Below, one piece after another: positions 54,083-64,000 of a DNA stretch of 64,000 nt. The notes under the pieces are model-generated. The model was not told the DNA's origin and made no database searches. It saw nothing but the letters and a program-made list of their open reading frames with translations. Both the position numbers and the translations under genes were made by a program. The DNA comes from Cellulosimicrobium arenosum. GTDB lineage: Bacteria > Actinomycetota > Actinomycetes > Actinomycetales > Cellulomonadaceae. Each line of letters opens with the position of its first letter. Position 1 is the first letter of the stretch. The DNA lies in NCBI RefSeq assembly GCF_014837295.1, contig NZ_JACYHB010000004.1:124001-188000 (forward strand), in the 5' to 3' direction.

Positions 54083-56466
54083 CCGCCCCCGCATCACAGG
54101 CTTCTGCACGCTCTGCCGCCCGTTCCGCCGCTCGACCGACCTTGGACACCGTCGAGCACGCCACCGCGACGCCGGACGAGGCCCAGCCGTTCGCCGAGCT
54201 CGGCCTCAAGCCGGACGAGTACCAGCGCATCCGCGACATCCTCGGCCGCCGCCCGACGGCCGCCGAGCTCGCCATGTACTCGGTCATGTGGTCCGAGCAC
54301 TGCTCCTACAAGTCCTCCAAGGTGCACCTGTCGACGTTCGGCACGGCGACGACGGACGAGATGAAGAAGCACCTGCTCGTCGGCATCGGCGAGAACGCGG
54401 GCGTCGTCGACATCGGCGACGGCTGGGCCGTGACGTTCAAGGTCGAGTCGCACAACCACCCGTCCTACGTCGAGCCCTACCAGGGCGCGGCCACGGGTGT
54501 CGGCGGGATCGTGCGCGACATCATCTCGATGGGCGCCCGCCCCGTCGCCGTCATGGACCAGCTGCGCTTCGGCGCCGTCGACCACCCGGACACGGCACGC
54601 GTGGTGCACGGGGTCGTGTCCGGCGTCGGCGGCTACGGCAACTCGCTCGGCCTGCCGAACATCGGCGGCGAGCTCGTGTTCGACCCGTCCTACCAGGGCA
54701 ACCCGCTCGTCAACGCGCTGTGCCTCGGCGTGCTGCGGCACGAGGACATCCACCTCGCCAACGCGTCCGGCACGGGCAACAAGGTCATCCTGTTCGGCGC
54801 GCGCACGGGCGGAGACGGCATCGGCGGCGCGTCGATCCTCGCGTCCGAGACGTTCGAGGACGGCGTCCCCGCGAAGCGCCCGAGCGTCCAGGTGGGCGAC
54901 CCCTTCATGGAGAAGGTGCTCATCGAGTGCTGCCTCGAGCTCTACGCGGCGCGCGTGGTCGAGGGCATCCAGGACCTGGGCGCCGCGGGCATCTCGTGCG
55001 CGACCTCCGAGCTCGCCTCGAACGGCGACGGCGGCATGCACGTGTGGCTCGACGACGTCCTGCTGCGCGACCCGTCGCTCAACGCGGGCGAGATCCTCAT
55101 GTCGGAGTCGCAGGAGCGCATGATGGCGGTCGTCACGCCCGACAAGCTCGACGCGTTCCTCGCCATCACCGGCAAGTGGGACGTCGAGACGGCCGTCGTC
55201 GGCGAGGTCAACGGCTCCGGTCGGTTGACCATCGACCACCACGGCCAGCGCATCGTGGACGTCGACCCGAAGACGGTCGCCCACGAGGGACCCGTCTACC
55301 ACCGCCCGTACGCCCGGCCCTCGTGGCAGGACGGGCTCAACGCCTCGACCGTCCTGGCCGACGGGCTGGACCGGCCCGAGTCCGGCGACGACCTGCGTGC
55401 CACGGCGTTGCGCCTGCTCGCGTCGCCCAACCTCGCGTCGAAGGAGTGGGTGACGAACCAGTACGACCGGTTCGTCCAGGGCAACACGGCGCTCGCGCAG
55501 CCCGACGACTCGGGCGTGGTCCGCGTCGACGAGACCACGGGCCTCGGCGTCGCGCTCGCGACCGACGCGAACGGCCGCTACGCCAAGCTCGACCCCCGCA
55601 CGGGCGCGCAGCTCGCGCTCGCCGAGGCCTACCGCAACGTCGCGACGACGGGCGCGCGGCCGCTCGCCGTGACGGACTGCCTCAACTTCGGGTCACCCGA
55701 GGACCCCGACTCGATGTGGCAGCTGGTCGAGGCGATCGAGGGCCTCGCGGACGCGTGCCGCGAGCTCGGCGTCCCGGTCACCGGCGGGAACGTCTCGCTC
55801 TACAACGGGACGGGCGAGCCCGGCCAGATCGACTCGTCCATCCACCCCACGCCCGTGGTCGGCGTGCTCGGCGTGCTCGACGACGTCGCGCACGCCACGC
55901 CGTCCGGCTGGCGCGAGGCAGGGGAGAGCATCTACCTGCTCGGCACGACCCGCCCCGAGCTCGACGGGTCCGCCTGGGCCGACGTCGAGCACTCCCACCT
56001 CGGCGGCGTGCCGCCGCGCGTCGACCTGGCGGCGGAGAGGGCGCTCGCGGGCGTGCTCGTCAACGCGAGCCGCGACGACCTCGTGACCGCTGCGCACGAC
56101 CTGTCCGAGGGTGGTCTCGTCCAGGGTCTGCTCGAGGCGTCGCTGCGGTTCGGTGTCGGGGCGACCGTGTCGCTCGACGCGATCACCGAGCGCGACGGCG
56201 TCACGGCGTTCGAGGCGCTGTTCTCGGAGTCGACCGCGCGCGTGCTGGTCTCCGTGCCGCACGGGAGCGGACGCAGCGCCGAGTCCCAGCTGGTCGACGC
56301 GTGCGTCGCCCGGGGCGTGCCCGTCGTGAAGATCGGCGAGACGGGCACCGACCCGGCGCTCGTGTCCGAGTCGGGCGAGACGCTGGACGTCCAGGGGCTG
56401 TTCACCATCCCGCTCGACGAGGCATCCGGAGTGCACCGCGCCACGCTCCCCGGCATCTTCGGCTGA
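54079..56466 (+). CDS. purL: Phosphoribosylformylglycinamidine synthase subunit PurL
   Basis: A 795-residue small-type PurL, working with PurS and PurQ to convert FGAR to FGAM with ATP. Present are [70 protein letters not shown] and NVSLYNGTG. Residues 1-35 are an Ala/Ser-rich extension. Its partner subunits are encoded at 20215-21233, 33 kb upstream. Confidence 0.96.
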   Translation: MTAPASQASARSAARSAARPTLDTVEHATATPDEAQPFAELGLKPDEYQRIRDILGRRPTAAELAMYSVMWSEHCSYKSSKVHLSTFGTATTDEMKKHLLVGIGENAGVVDIGDGWAVTFKVESHNHPSYVEPYQGAATGVGGIVRDIISMGARPVAVMDQLRFGAVDHPDTARVVHGVVSGVGGYGNSLGLPNIGGELVFDPSYQGNPLVNALCLGVLRHEDIHLANASGTGNKVILFGARTGGDGIGGASILASETFEDGVPAKRPSVQVGDPFMEKVLIECCLELYAARVVEGIQDLGAAGISCATSELASNGDGGMHVWLDDVLLRDPSLNAGEILMSESQERMMAVVTPDKLDAFLAITGKWDVETAVVGEVNGSGRLTIDHHGQRIVDVDPKTVAHEGPVYHRPYARPSWQDGLNASTVLADGLDRPESGDDLRATALRLLASPNLASKEWVTNQYDRFVQGNTALAQPDDSGVVRVDETTGLGVALATDANGRYAKLDPRTGAQLALAEAYRNVATTGARPLAVTDCLNFGSPEDPDSMWQLVEAIEGLADACRELGVPVTGGNVSLYNGTGEPGQIDSSIHPTPVVGVLGVLDDVAHATPSGWREAGESIYLLGTTRPELDGSAWADVEHSHLGGVPPRVDLAAERALAGVLVNASRDDLVTAAHDLSEGGLVQGLLEASLRFGVGATVSLDAITERDGVTAFEALFSESTARVLVSVPHGSGRSAESQLVDACVARGVPVVKIGETGTDPALVSESGETLDVQGLFTIPLDEASGVHRATLPGIFG

Positions 56467-56574
56467 CCTTCGGCCGACCTGACCGGGCCCGCCCTGCGCG
56501 GGTTCGGTGAAGGCCGACGGGCGAGGTCGTGGCGCCTCCTCGCGCCAGGACCGAGACACTGCGAGAGTCCTGCC

Positions 56575-57594
56575 ATGACGACGGCGACCGTCACGAGGCT
56601 CCCGACCGGGCGGGTGACGACGCGCCGTCGCCCCGGCGGGCGGATCGTCACCGTGCTGCTCACCGCCCTGGCGGTGGTGGTGGTCGTGATGACCCTCGTG
56701 CGGGCCGTCCCGTACGACGCCGTCCCACCCCTCGCGCAGGTGGTCGGGTTCACGCCGTGGGTCGCCGCGCTCGCCGCCGTGACCCTGGTCGCGGCCGCGC
56801 TCGCCCGGCGCGGGGCGCTCGCCGCGGTCGTCGGGGTGTGCGTCGTCGCGCAGGCGTTCTGGGTGGTCCCGTACGTCGTGCCCGGACCCGCCGCGGCGAC
56901 CGGGTCGGCGTCGCTGCGGGTGCTCGGCGTCAACGCGTGGGTGGGTTCCGCGGACGCGGAGCAGGTCGTCGACCTCGTGCGCGACGAGGACGTGCAGGTG
57001 CTCGCGGTCGTCGAGCTCACCGAGGAGCTCCGCGACCGGCTCGTGGATGCGGGGATCGAGGACGTCCTGCCGCACCATGTCGACGCCAAGGTCGCGAACG
57101 GGTCGCCGGGCAGCGGGCTGTGGAGCGCGCTGCCGCTCTCCGACCCGGACACGACCGAGTTCTCGACGTTCGCCATGCCCTCGGCGACCGTCGAGGTCGA
57201 CGGCACCCCCGTCCGGGTCACGGCCGTCCACCCCGTGCCGCCGCTGCTCGAGATCACCGACGTGTGGCACACCGAGATGCTCGCGCTCGCGGACCGCGCC
57301 CAGGCGGACCCGACGCCGCAGGTGCTCGTCGGCGACTTCAACTCCACGTACGAGCACGCGACGTTCCGACGGTTGCTCGGGGACCGCTTCCACGACGCGA
57401 CCCGGTCGTCCGGGAGCGGTCTCGACCTCTCGTGGTCGCTGCGCGAGGGCCAGCCACCGGTGCTCGACCTGGACCACGTCGTCACGGACCGGGAGAACGT
57501 CGTGACCGACGTCGAGTCCCTCCAGCTCCACGACAGCGACCACCGCGCGCTCGTCGCGACGGTCCATGTGCTCCCGGCGGCCGTTCAGGACTGA
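56575..57594 (+). CDS. Membrane-anchored endonuclease/exonuclease/phosphatase-family protein
   Basis: A 339-residue protein. Three hydrophobic segments (about 23-42, 57-80, 82-102) are followed by an extracytoplasmic EEP domain: LGVNAWVGSAD, VVELTEEL, TAVHPVPP, VLVGDFNSTYEHATF and HDSDHRALVATV with the catalytic Asp-Asn and His. It may hydrolyse nucleic acid or phosphoesters outside the membrane. GAGAGT stands 6 bp before the ATG, again without a ribosome site. Confidence 0.86.
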   Translation: MTTATVTRLPTGRVTTRRRPGGRIVTVLLTALAVVVVVMTLVRAVPYDAVPPLAQVVGFTPWVAALAAVTLVAAALARRGALAAVVGVCVVAQAFWVVPYVVPGPAAATGSASLRVLGVNAWVGSADAEQVVDLVRDEDVQVLAVVELTEELRDRLVDAGIEDVLPHHVDAKVANGSPGSGLWSALPLSDPDTTEFSTFAMPSATVEVDGTPVRVTAVHPVPPLLEITDVWHTEMLALADRAQADPTPQVLVGDFNSTYEHATFRRLLGDRFHDATRSSGSGLDLSWSLREGQPPVLDLDHVVTDRENVVTDVESLQLHDSDHRALVATVHVLPAAVQD

Positions 57595-57640
57595 GCGGTA
57601 GCAGTGGCCCGGTCCGGCCACCCGACGGGACGACGGCGGC

Positions 57641-57685
57641 GCGGCCCCCCCCGCAGGGGGGCGCGCCGCCGGCGGGGGGGGCCGC
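57641..57685. terminator. Homopolymer-rich inverted repeat between convergent genes
   Basis: GCGGCCCCCCCCGC (57641-57654) pairs perfectly with 57672-57685. Inside, a run of six G (57656-57661) can pair with the eight C as an alternative. The C8 and G8 runs are prone to slippage and sequencing error. It probably terminates the EEP and dps transcripts. Confidence 0.6.
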
Positions 57686-57688
57686 CGC

Positions 57689-58174
57689 TCAGACCACGCG
57701 GGTCTCCCCGGAGATCATCCAGGCCTGCTTCTCGAGGCCGTCGATCACGGCGTGCAGCAGGTCCGCGGTCGTCGGGTCCTCGGCGTCGACGTCGTCGTGC
57801 ACCTCGCGCACGACCTCGACGGTCTGCGCGACGCGCTCGACGATCGCGTCGGCGGTGTCGCCCACGGACACGAGACCGGCCGGGTACGGCGAGAGGTCGG
57901 TCGTGGTGGCGACGGTCTCCGTGCGGCCGTCGGGCACGGCCTGCAGGGCGCGCAGGCGCTCGGCGACGACGTCGCTGTGCTCGCGCGCGGTGTCCACGAG
58001 CTCGTCGAGCTGCAGGTGCAGGTCGCGGAAACCGCGGCCCGTGACGTTCCAGTGCGCCTGCTTGCCCTGGACGTGCAGGTCCACGAGCGCGACGAGCACG
58101 CGCTGGAGGTGGCCCTGGAGCTTCTGGGACGCCTCGAAGCGTGACGTGCTGCGCTTGATGCTGGGTGCGGACAT
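57689..58174 (-). CDS. dps: Dps/ferritin-like DNA-binding stress protein
   Basis: A 161-residue Dps protein. The ferroxidase ligands are in KQAHWNVTGRGFRDLHLQLDELVD (His, Asp, Glu), and AERLRALQAVPDGR follows. The N-terminus (SAPSIKRSTSRFEAS) is basic and may bind DNA. It stores iron and protects from peroxide. GAGGAGCACC precedes the ATG. A GGAAT-N18-GTT sequence upstream suggests control by an oxidative-stress ECF sigma factor of the SigR/SigH type. Confidence 0.92.
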   Translation of the reverse strand: MSAPSIKRSTSRFEASQKLQGHLQRVLVALVDLHVQGKQAHWNVTGRGFRDLHLQLDELVDTAREHSDVVAERLRALQAVPDGRTETVATTTDLSPYPAGLVSVGDTADAIVERVAQTVEVVREVHDDVDAEDPTTADLLHAVIDGLEKQAWMISGETRVV

Positions 58175-58534
58175 GGTGCTCCTCGCTTCCTCCGGGGGTT
58201 GCCCGGTCCGTGCGGCGGCCACCTGTGCTGTGCTGTCTCGACCGGTGCCGTTCTCTTGAACCATTCCAGACTAGAGAGCATTCCGTGCTCCCGCCAGCAA
58301 GGACAGGCGAGCCTACGCGGCCCTCTCGCCCCGCTGTGCGGCGAGGACCGTCTGGGCCGGCGGGAGTCCTCGAAGGAAGGTGGCGACGCCTCCGGTCCTC
58401 TCCCCTGACCAGGGTTTCAACCCGGGTGATGGGTTCCATGCCCCCGCCGTCGGGAGTCGCCCGACGCGTGGCCCGCGACGGTCGAGCGCTCTAGGGTAGA
58501 ACAAGGCCCCCGGAACCCGCGGAGGGTGGCTTCG
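58175..58534. other. Intergenic region between dps and the next gene
   Basis: About 360 bp without a convincing gene. It contains the dps leader and promoter (minus strand, up to about 58290). TAGGGTAG near 58491-58500 is a -10-like box for the plus-strand gene at 58535. The stretch 58290-58490 shows nothing I can assign; reading frames there lack protein-like character. Confidence 0.45.
58259..58284 (-). promoter_or_regulatory. SigR/SigH-type promoter of dps
   Basis: On the minus strand GGAAT (58284-58280) and GTT (58261-58259) are separated by 18 bp, matching the GGAAT-N18/19-GTT consensus of SigR/SigH. A second GGAATG copy lies in the spacer (58267-58262). Confidence 0.45.
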
Positions 58535-58933
58535 ATGACGTGGCAGCTCATGCTCTGGTCCGCGGCGGTGTGCACCGTCGCCGCGGTGGTCTTCGTGCTG
58601 CACCGGGTGGGTCGGCCGCCGGGTGGTGCTCCTCGGCCTCGGCCTGGGCGTCGGCGGAACGGGCCCGTGGACCCCCTGGCGACGCTCGCGCTCCAGGTCC
58701 GGCTCAGCGAGCTTGCCACCGAGCTGCGGCGCATCGAGTCCGACCCACGTCTCTTCGCCCGCGCGCACCACTACCTCGCCGTCCAGGGCGCGTACGACGC
58801 GCTGCTGCGCGAGGCCTGCCGGCTGACGGGCCTCGCGGTCGAGGACGCGCCGCTGCGCGCCGGGCTGCGGGCCCGCGACGAGGAGCGCTTCCGCGAGGAG
58901 CTCGAGCTGAGCGAGCGCGGCTGGAGCTGGTGA
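58535..58933 (+). CDS. Small membrane-anchored protein of unknown function
   Basis: A 132-residue protein with one N-terminal membrane segment (about 5-24, LMLWSAAVCTVAAVVFVLHR), a Pro/Arg/Gly linker, then a helical cytoplasmic domain (LQVRLSELATELRRIESD, ARAHHYLAVQGAYDALLREACRLTGL). No family is recognised. ATG is chosen with GGAGG 9 bp upstream; GTG 58526 is possible. Confidence 0.65.
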   Translation: MTWQLMLWSAAVCTVAAVVFVLHRVGRPPGGAPRPRPGRRRNGPVDPLATLALQVRLSELATELRRIESDPRLFARAHHYLAVQGAYDALLREACRLTGLAVEDAPLRAGLRARDEERFREELELSERGWSW

Positions 58934-58971
58934 CGCGCCGGACCCGGAGGGGTCGGCGCCCACTGCCGTGA

Positions 58972-60387
<1,416 letters not shown>

Positions 60388-60453
60388 CGGGACCCGCACG
60401 GTGAGACGATGCACGGCGGGCGGGAGCGGTTCCCGTCGCCCAGGAGGTGCACC

Positions 60454-61302
60454 GTGCAGTCAGGAGCGCAGCGGCGCGAGGTCGCGCTCGAGCTCGCCGT
60501 CCAGGACCCGGCTGGCGTGGGTGTCGCGGCCGACGTCGGCGCGCGACGTGTCGAGCTGTGCGTCGCGCTCGGCGCGACCGGAGGGCTGACGCCGAGCGCA
60601 GGCCTGCTCGACGCCGCGCTCGACGTGGCCCGGGCGGCAGGCGTGGAGCGCGGGGCACCCGCCGTCGAGGTGCACGTCCTCGTGCGTCCCCGCCCGGGCG
60701 GGTTCACGTACGACGCCGTGGACCTGGACCTGCAGGTGCGCGACGTCCGCTCGGCCGTGGCCGCCGGAGCGCGGGGCGTCGTCGTGGGCGCGCTCGACGC
60801 CGCGGGCCGCGTGGACGTGGCGGCTGTCCGCGCGCTGGTCGACGCGGCGGCGGGGAACGAGGTGACGTTCCACCGCGCGCTCGACGTCGTGACCGACCCC
60901 GTCGAGGCGCTCGACCTGCTCGTCGACCTCGGGGTCGCGCGCGTCCTCACGTCCGGCGGGGCGCCGCGCAGCGTCGACGGTCTCGACCGTCTGCGGGCGC
61001 TCGCGACGCACGCGCACGACGCGCTCGAGGGGCGGATCCAGGTCATGGCGGGCGGGGGAGTGCGCCCCCAGGACGTGGGCGCGCTGGTCGCGGCCGGCGT
61101 CGACGCGGTGCACCTGTCGGCCAAGCGCACGGTGCACGACGACGCGGGGCCGGGCGGCGGCGGTGACGGCGGGTTCGAGGTCACGGACCCCGGGATCGCG
61201 GTCGTGGCACGGGCCGCGCTCGACGCCGCCGCGTCCGGCCACGCGGTCCGTCCGCCCGACGGCCCCGGTCCGCACCGGGTGGGGGACGACGCGACTGGTT
61301 AG
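60454..61302 (+). CDS. cutC: CutC family protein
   Basis: A 282-residue TIM-barrel protein of the copper homeostasis CutC family. [84 protein letters not shown] and [11 protein letters not shown] are conserved. A role in copper handling is historical and uncertain. GTG 60454 is chosen because AGGAGGTG lies 5 bp upstream. Its TAG stop is part of the next gene's -10 box. Confidence 0.9.
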   Translation: MQSGAQRREVALELAVQDPAGVGVAADVGARRVELCVALGATGGLTPSAGLLDAALDVARAAGVERGAPAVEVHVLVRPRPGGFTYDAVDLDLQVRDVRSAVAAGARGVVVGALDAAGRVDVAAVRALVDAAAGNEVTFHRALDVVTDPVEALDLLVDLGVARVLTSGGAPRSVDGLDRLRALATHAHDALEGRIQVMAGGGVRPQDVGALVAAGVDAVHLSAKRTVHDDAGPGGGGDGGFEVTDPGIAVVARAALDAAASGHAVRPPDGPGPHRVGDDATG

Positions 61303-61311
61303 GGTCGGTCT

Positions 61312-62838
61312 GTGCCTGCTCGCCGTCTGCGCCTCGTCCCGCCAGCCCGTCTCCTCGACGCCGCCCGCGTCGTGCAGGACGCCCTCGCGGCGCTGCGCCG
61401 CGAGCTGGAGATCCCGTCGGACTTCCCGGCCGCGGCGCTCGCGGAGGCGGAGGCCGCCGCGGCCGCGGGTCCGCGGGACACGGGGGGCGGCCGCGAGGAC
61501 CTGCGGGCCCTGCCGTTCGTGACGATCGACCCGCCCGGGTCGATGGACCTCGACCAGGCGATGTTCCTCGAGCGCGCGGACGACGGCTTCGTCGTGCACT
61601 ACGCGATCGCCGACGTCGGCGCGTTCGTCGAGCCCGGCGGCGCGCTCGACGCCGAGGCGCACGAGCGGGGCACGACCCTCTACGCGCCCGACGTCCGGAC
61701 ACCGCTGCACCCGCCCGTCCTGTCGGAGGGCGCCGCGAGCCTGCTGCCGGGCGAGGACCGGCCCGCCGTCGTCTGGCGCATCGCGCTCGACGGCCGGGGC
61801 GAGCCGGTCGAGGCGGTCGTGCGACGCGCCGTCGTGCGCTCGCGCGAGCGGCTGTCCTACGACGACGCGCAGGCGCGGATCGACGCCGGGACCACCGGGC
61901 AAGAGGCTGCCGCGTCCCTGGCCCTCCTGCGCGAGGTGGGCGAGCTCCGGATCGCACGCGAGCGCGAACGAGGCGGGGTGTCGCTCGACGTCCCGGAGCA
62001 GGAGACCGTCGCGCGCGACGACGGCACGTTCGGGCTCGAGCTGCGCTCGACCCTGCCCGTCGAGGGCTGGAACGCGCAGATCTCGCTCCTGACGGGGATC
62101 GTCGCCGCGCGCATCATGCGCGACGGCGGCACCGGGATCTTCCGCTCCCTGCCGGCAGCGGACCCGCGCGACGTCGAGCGACTGCGGCGGACCGCGGCAG
62201 CGCTCGGCATCGGCTGGCCGACCGAGGTGGCGTACGCGGACCTGCTGCCGACGCTCGACTCGGCGGTGCCGCGGCACGCGGCCTTCCTGACCGAGGCGAC
62301 GAGCCTGTTCCGTGGCGCGTCCTACGAGGCGTTCGGCGGCACGGGTCAGGATGCCGGGGTCCCGCACGACGCCGCGCACGCCGCGATCGCCGCGGAGTAC
62401 GCGCACGTCACGGCCCCGCTGCGTCGCCTCGTGGACCGGTACGGGACCGAGGCGTGCCTCGCGCTGTGCGCGGGCGAGCCGGTGCCGCGCTGGGTGCTCG
62501 ACGCCCTGCCCGGCCTGCCGCGGACGATGGCGCGCACGGGACAGCGCGCCGGGTCGTTCGAGCGCGCGACGCTCGACGTGGTCGAGGCGGCGGTCCTCGC
62601 GGGCCGCGAGGGAGAGGAGTTCGACGCCGTCGTCGTGGACGTCGCCGAGCGGGACGACGACGCGCCCCCCGGTGCTCCCGCGCGGGGGCAGGTCGTCCTC
62701 GCCGAGCCCGCGGTGCGGGCGCGTGCGGAGGGCGTCGACCTGCCCCTGGGCGAGCGGGTGCGGGCGACCCTGCGCGAGGCGTCCGTCGCGGAGCGCCGCG
62801 TGCTTTTCACGGTCGGCCCGTCCGGCGACGCGGACTAG
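61312..62838 (+). CDS. RNB-domain ribonuclease
   Basis: A 508-residue RNase II/R-type 3'-5' exoribonuclease without cold-shock domains. [24 protein letters not shown] holds the catalytic Asp cluster; [46 protein letters not shown] and [17 protein letters not shown] follow. The GTG start lies 6 bp after TAGGGT (61300-61305), which includes the cutC TAG stop. Likely in RNA turnover. Confidence 0.92.
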   Translation: MPARRLRLVPPARLLDAARVVQDALAALRRELEIPSDFPAAALAEAEAAAAAGPRDTGGGREDLRALPFVTIDPPGSMDLDQAMFLERADDGFVVHYAIADVGAFVEPGGALDAEAHERGTTLYAPDVRTPLHPPVLSEGAASLLPGEDRPAVVWRIALDGRGEPVEAVVRRAVVRSRERLSYDDAQARIDAGTTGQEAAASLALLREVGELRIARERERGGVSLDVPEQETVARDDGTFGLELRSTLPVEGWNAQISLLTGIVAARIMRDGGTGIFRSLPAADPRDVERLRRTAAALGIGWPTEVAYADLLPTLDSAVPRHAAFLTEATSLFRGASYEAFGGTGQDAGVPHDAAHAAIAAEYAHVTAPLRRLVDRYGTEACLALCAGEPVPRWVLDALPGLPRTMARTGQRAGSFERATLDVVEAAVLAGREGEEFDAVVVDVAERDDDAPPGAPARGQVVLAEPAVRARAEGVDLPLGERVRATLREASVAERRVLFTVGPSGDAD

Positions 62839-62849
62839 GCTCGGGTGCC

Positions 62850-63221
62850 ATGCCTGCCCGACGCCGCACCGATCCCGCCGTCGGCCGCGCGGCGCTCGCC
62901 GCGTGGCAGGACTCTCGTGCCGAGCGAAAGGACGTGACGACCGCGGTGCGGTTCACGCTCGAGGAGCTGGCCGACGTCGCGCCCGGGCACGCGGTCGAGG
63001 TGCGGGTCCCGCCCGCCGGCGTCGTGCAGGCCGTCGAGGGGCCGCGCCATACCCGTGGCACGCCCCCGAACGTCGTGGAGACGGATCCGCAGACCTGGCT
63101 CGGGCTGGCGACGGGCGCCGAGCACTGGGCGGACGCGGTGGCCGACGGCCGCGTGCGGGCGTCGGGAGAACGTGCGGACCTGTCGGGTCTGCTGCCGCTC
63201 CAGGCCGCCCGACGGCGCTGA
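62850..63221 (+). CDS. Sterol carrier family (SCP-like) protein
   Basis: A 123-residue soluble protein: [39 protein letters not shown] and [29 protein letters not shown] match the small bacterial SCP-ortholog family of Actinobacteria. The ligand is unknown. The ATG is 8 bp after TAGGCT (62836-62841), which starts with the TAG stop of the RNB gene. Confidence 0.8.
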   Translation: MPARRRTDPAVGRAALAAWQDSRAERKDVTTAVRFTLEELADVAPGHAVEVRVPPAGVVQAVEGPRHTRGTPPNVVETDPQTWLGLATGAEHWADAVADGRVRASGERADLSGLLPLQAARRR

Positions 63222-63244
63222 CGTCCGATTCGCGGCATGGCCGT

Positions 63245-63260
63245 GTTACCAGTGGGTAAC
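63245..63260. promoter_or_regulatory. Inverted repeat upstream of the secreted lamin-tail gene
   Basis: GTTACC-AGTG-GGTAAC is an inverted repeat with perfect 6-bp arms. It lies 41 bp before a TAGCGT -10-like box (63301-63306), about 190 bp before the secreted protein start, fitting an operator near the promoter. Confidence 0.4.
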
Positions 63261-63497
63261 GGTCCGGCCGCCAGGTCTGGCGGGGACTGCCGGAGGGGTC
63301 TAGCGTCCGAGCATGATCGGCCGCCGCTCGCGCGGACGCGTTGCCGCACGAGGTCGTGCACAGCGTTCTCGCGGTGGTGATCCGGCTGCAACCGTGCGTT
63401 CACACGAGTGCGGTGCGATGGTCCCGGCAGTGCGGGCCGCGTGCCGTGGCTGGACGTCGGCTCCGCCGGGCCGTCCGCACGAGATGAAGGAGTCAGC

Positions 63498-64000
63498 GTG
63501 TCCCACCACCACTTCTCGCGGCGTCGGGGGGTGGTGGCGAGCACGCTGAGCGTGGCTCTCGCCCTGCCGCTCACCGCCGTCGTCGCCCCCGCCGCCACCG
63601 CGGCACCAGACGGTGACGCCGTCGTCATCAACGAGGCCTACCTCAGCGGCGGCAGCGCGAACGCGCCCTACACGAACAAGTTCGTGGAGCTCTACAACCC
63701 GACGGACGCTCCGGTGTCGCTCGACGGCTGGTCGGTCCAGTACCGCGCCGCGGGCACGTCGAGCGCCTTCACGGGCAAGATCGAGCTCGCCGGCAGCATC
63801 GCCGGCGGCGGGTACTACCTGGTCCAGGCGGCGTCGAACGGCACGAACGGAGCGTCCCTCCCGACGCCCGACGCGAGCGGGGGCGTCTCCTTCCAGGGGC
63901 AGAACGGGACCATCGCGCTCGCCGACTCGACCGCGACGCTGGACCCGGGCGTGGGCGACCTCGCCGGCACGGACGGCGTCGTCGACCTGCTCGGGTACGG
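63498..64000 (+). CDS. Secreted lamin-tail-domain protein, ExeM/NucH-like (partial, runs off the window)
   Basis: The first 167 residues of a larger protein. The signal peptide (about 1-36) has a twin-arginine-like SRRRGVVAS start and ends in APAATAA. A lamin tail domain follows: DAVVINEAYLSGGSANAPYT, FVELYNPTDAPVSLDGWSVQYR and GYYLVQAASNGTNG. This N-terminus is typical of the ExeM/NucH extracellular endonucleases, in which an EEP nuclease domain comes later; that domain is beyond the edge. AAGGAG lies 5 bp before the GTG. Confidence 0.8.
   Translation, partial: MSHHHFSRRRGVVASTLSVALALPLTAVVAPAATAAPDGDAVVINEAYLSGGSANAPYTNKFVELYNPTDAPVSLDGWSVQYRAAGTSSAFTGKIELAGSIAGGGYYLVQAASNGTNGASLPTPDASGGVSFQGQNGTIALADSTATLDPGVGDLAGTDGVVDLLGY

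Noticed and set aside
58381-58450. GGGTTTCAACCC-like stretch resembling a tRNA T-arm
   Set aside because: No acceptor stem, D-arm or anticodon arm could be placed around it on either strand.
63313-63549. 78-codon frame preceded by TAGCGT as a protein-coding gene
   Set aside because: Arg/Gly-rich, overlaps a well-supported signal peptide start in another frame. Kept only as a possible cis-acting upstream frame in the findings.

Overview
The window is 64 kb of very GC-rich DNA with dense genes, many GTG starts, mostly TGA stops and frequent 4-bp ATGA/GTGA overlaps. This is actinobacterial. The gene content (purA/purD/purC/purS-purQ/purL spread over one region, DUF3151, DUF4190 proteins, a streptogrisin-type protease with a ricin-type lectin domain, a class II aldolase beside a TrmH methyltransferase) suggests a Cellulomonas-like member of the Micrococcales. 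The genus is an inference; no rRNA or tRNA gene was seen. It looks like ordinary chromosome: I found no insertion sequence, prophage, CRISPR array or integrase.

Layout. 0.2-8.5 kb: cell-envelope DUF4190 proteins, exonuclease III, pyrE, a HAD phosphatase, a DUF368 membrane protein, TrmH and fructose-bisphosphate aldolase. 8.6-12.3 kb: a partner-switching module, in which a PAS-GAF-SpoIIE-HATPase protein lies between two STAS antagonists, then DUF3151. 12.4-22.3 kb: purine genes purA, purD, purC, purS and purQ, broken up by an AAA ATPase, a secreted serine protease and a small HNH protein, ending in a double GNAT. 22.3-27.5 kb: small metabolic genes, two luciferase-like oxidoreductases, an MBL hydrolase, a decayed VapC-like toxin and RidA. 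27.6-36.6 kb: a tightly overlapping recC-recB-recD operon. 36.7-41.4 kb: a methyltransferase, then a sulfur region (MetZ, rhodanese, cysteine-desulfurase-like enzyme) with two divergent SAM riboswitches. 42.1-49.2 kb: a lipid module (MaoC-like, FabG4-like, thiolase, TetR, acyl-CoA oxidase) resembling the mycobacterial htdX-fabG4-fadA2-fadE5 neighbourhood. 49.2-64 kb: a DUF2599 lipoprotein, transporters, LysR, purL, Dps, glutamate dehydrogenase, CutC, an RNB-domain nuclease and the start of a secreted lamin-tail (ExeM/NucH-like) protein.

The most interesting part is the 374-bp gap at 39299-39672. On the minus strand it encodes a SAM-I riboswitch in front of rhodanese-metZ. On the plus strand it encodes a SAM-IV riboswitch in front of a class-V PLP enzyme that keeps the cysteine-desulfurase active-site cysteine. 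Two structurally different SAM sensors thus appear to control both sides of one sulfur-handling locus, each with a plausible ribosome-site masking mechanism.

A second theme is start-site architecture. About twenty genes have a TANNNT-like -10 box only 6-8 bp before the start codon and no Shine-Dalgarno, which indicates leaderless mRNAs. In three cases the -10 box contains the TAG stop codon of the upstream gene. In one case (AAA ATPase/purC) two divergent leaderless promoters share the same bases in an 18-bp gap. All functional statements come from reading motifs by eye; no database search was possible.
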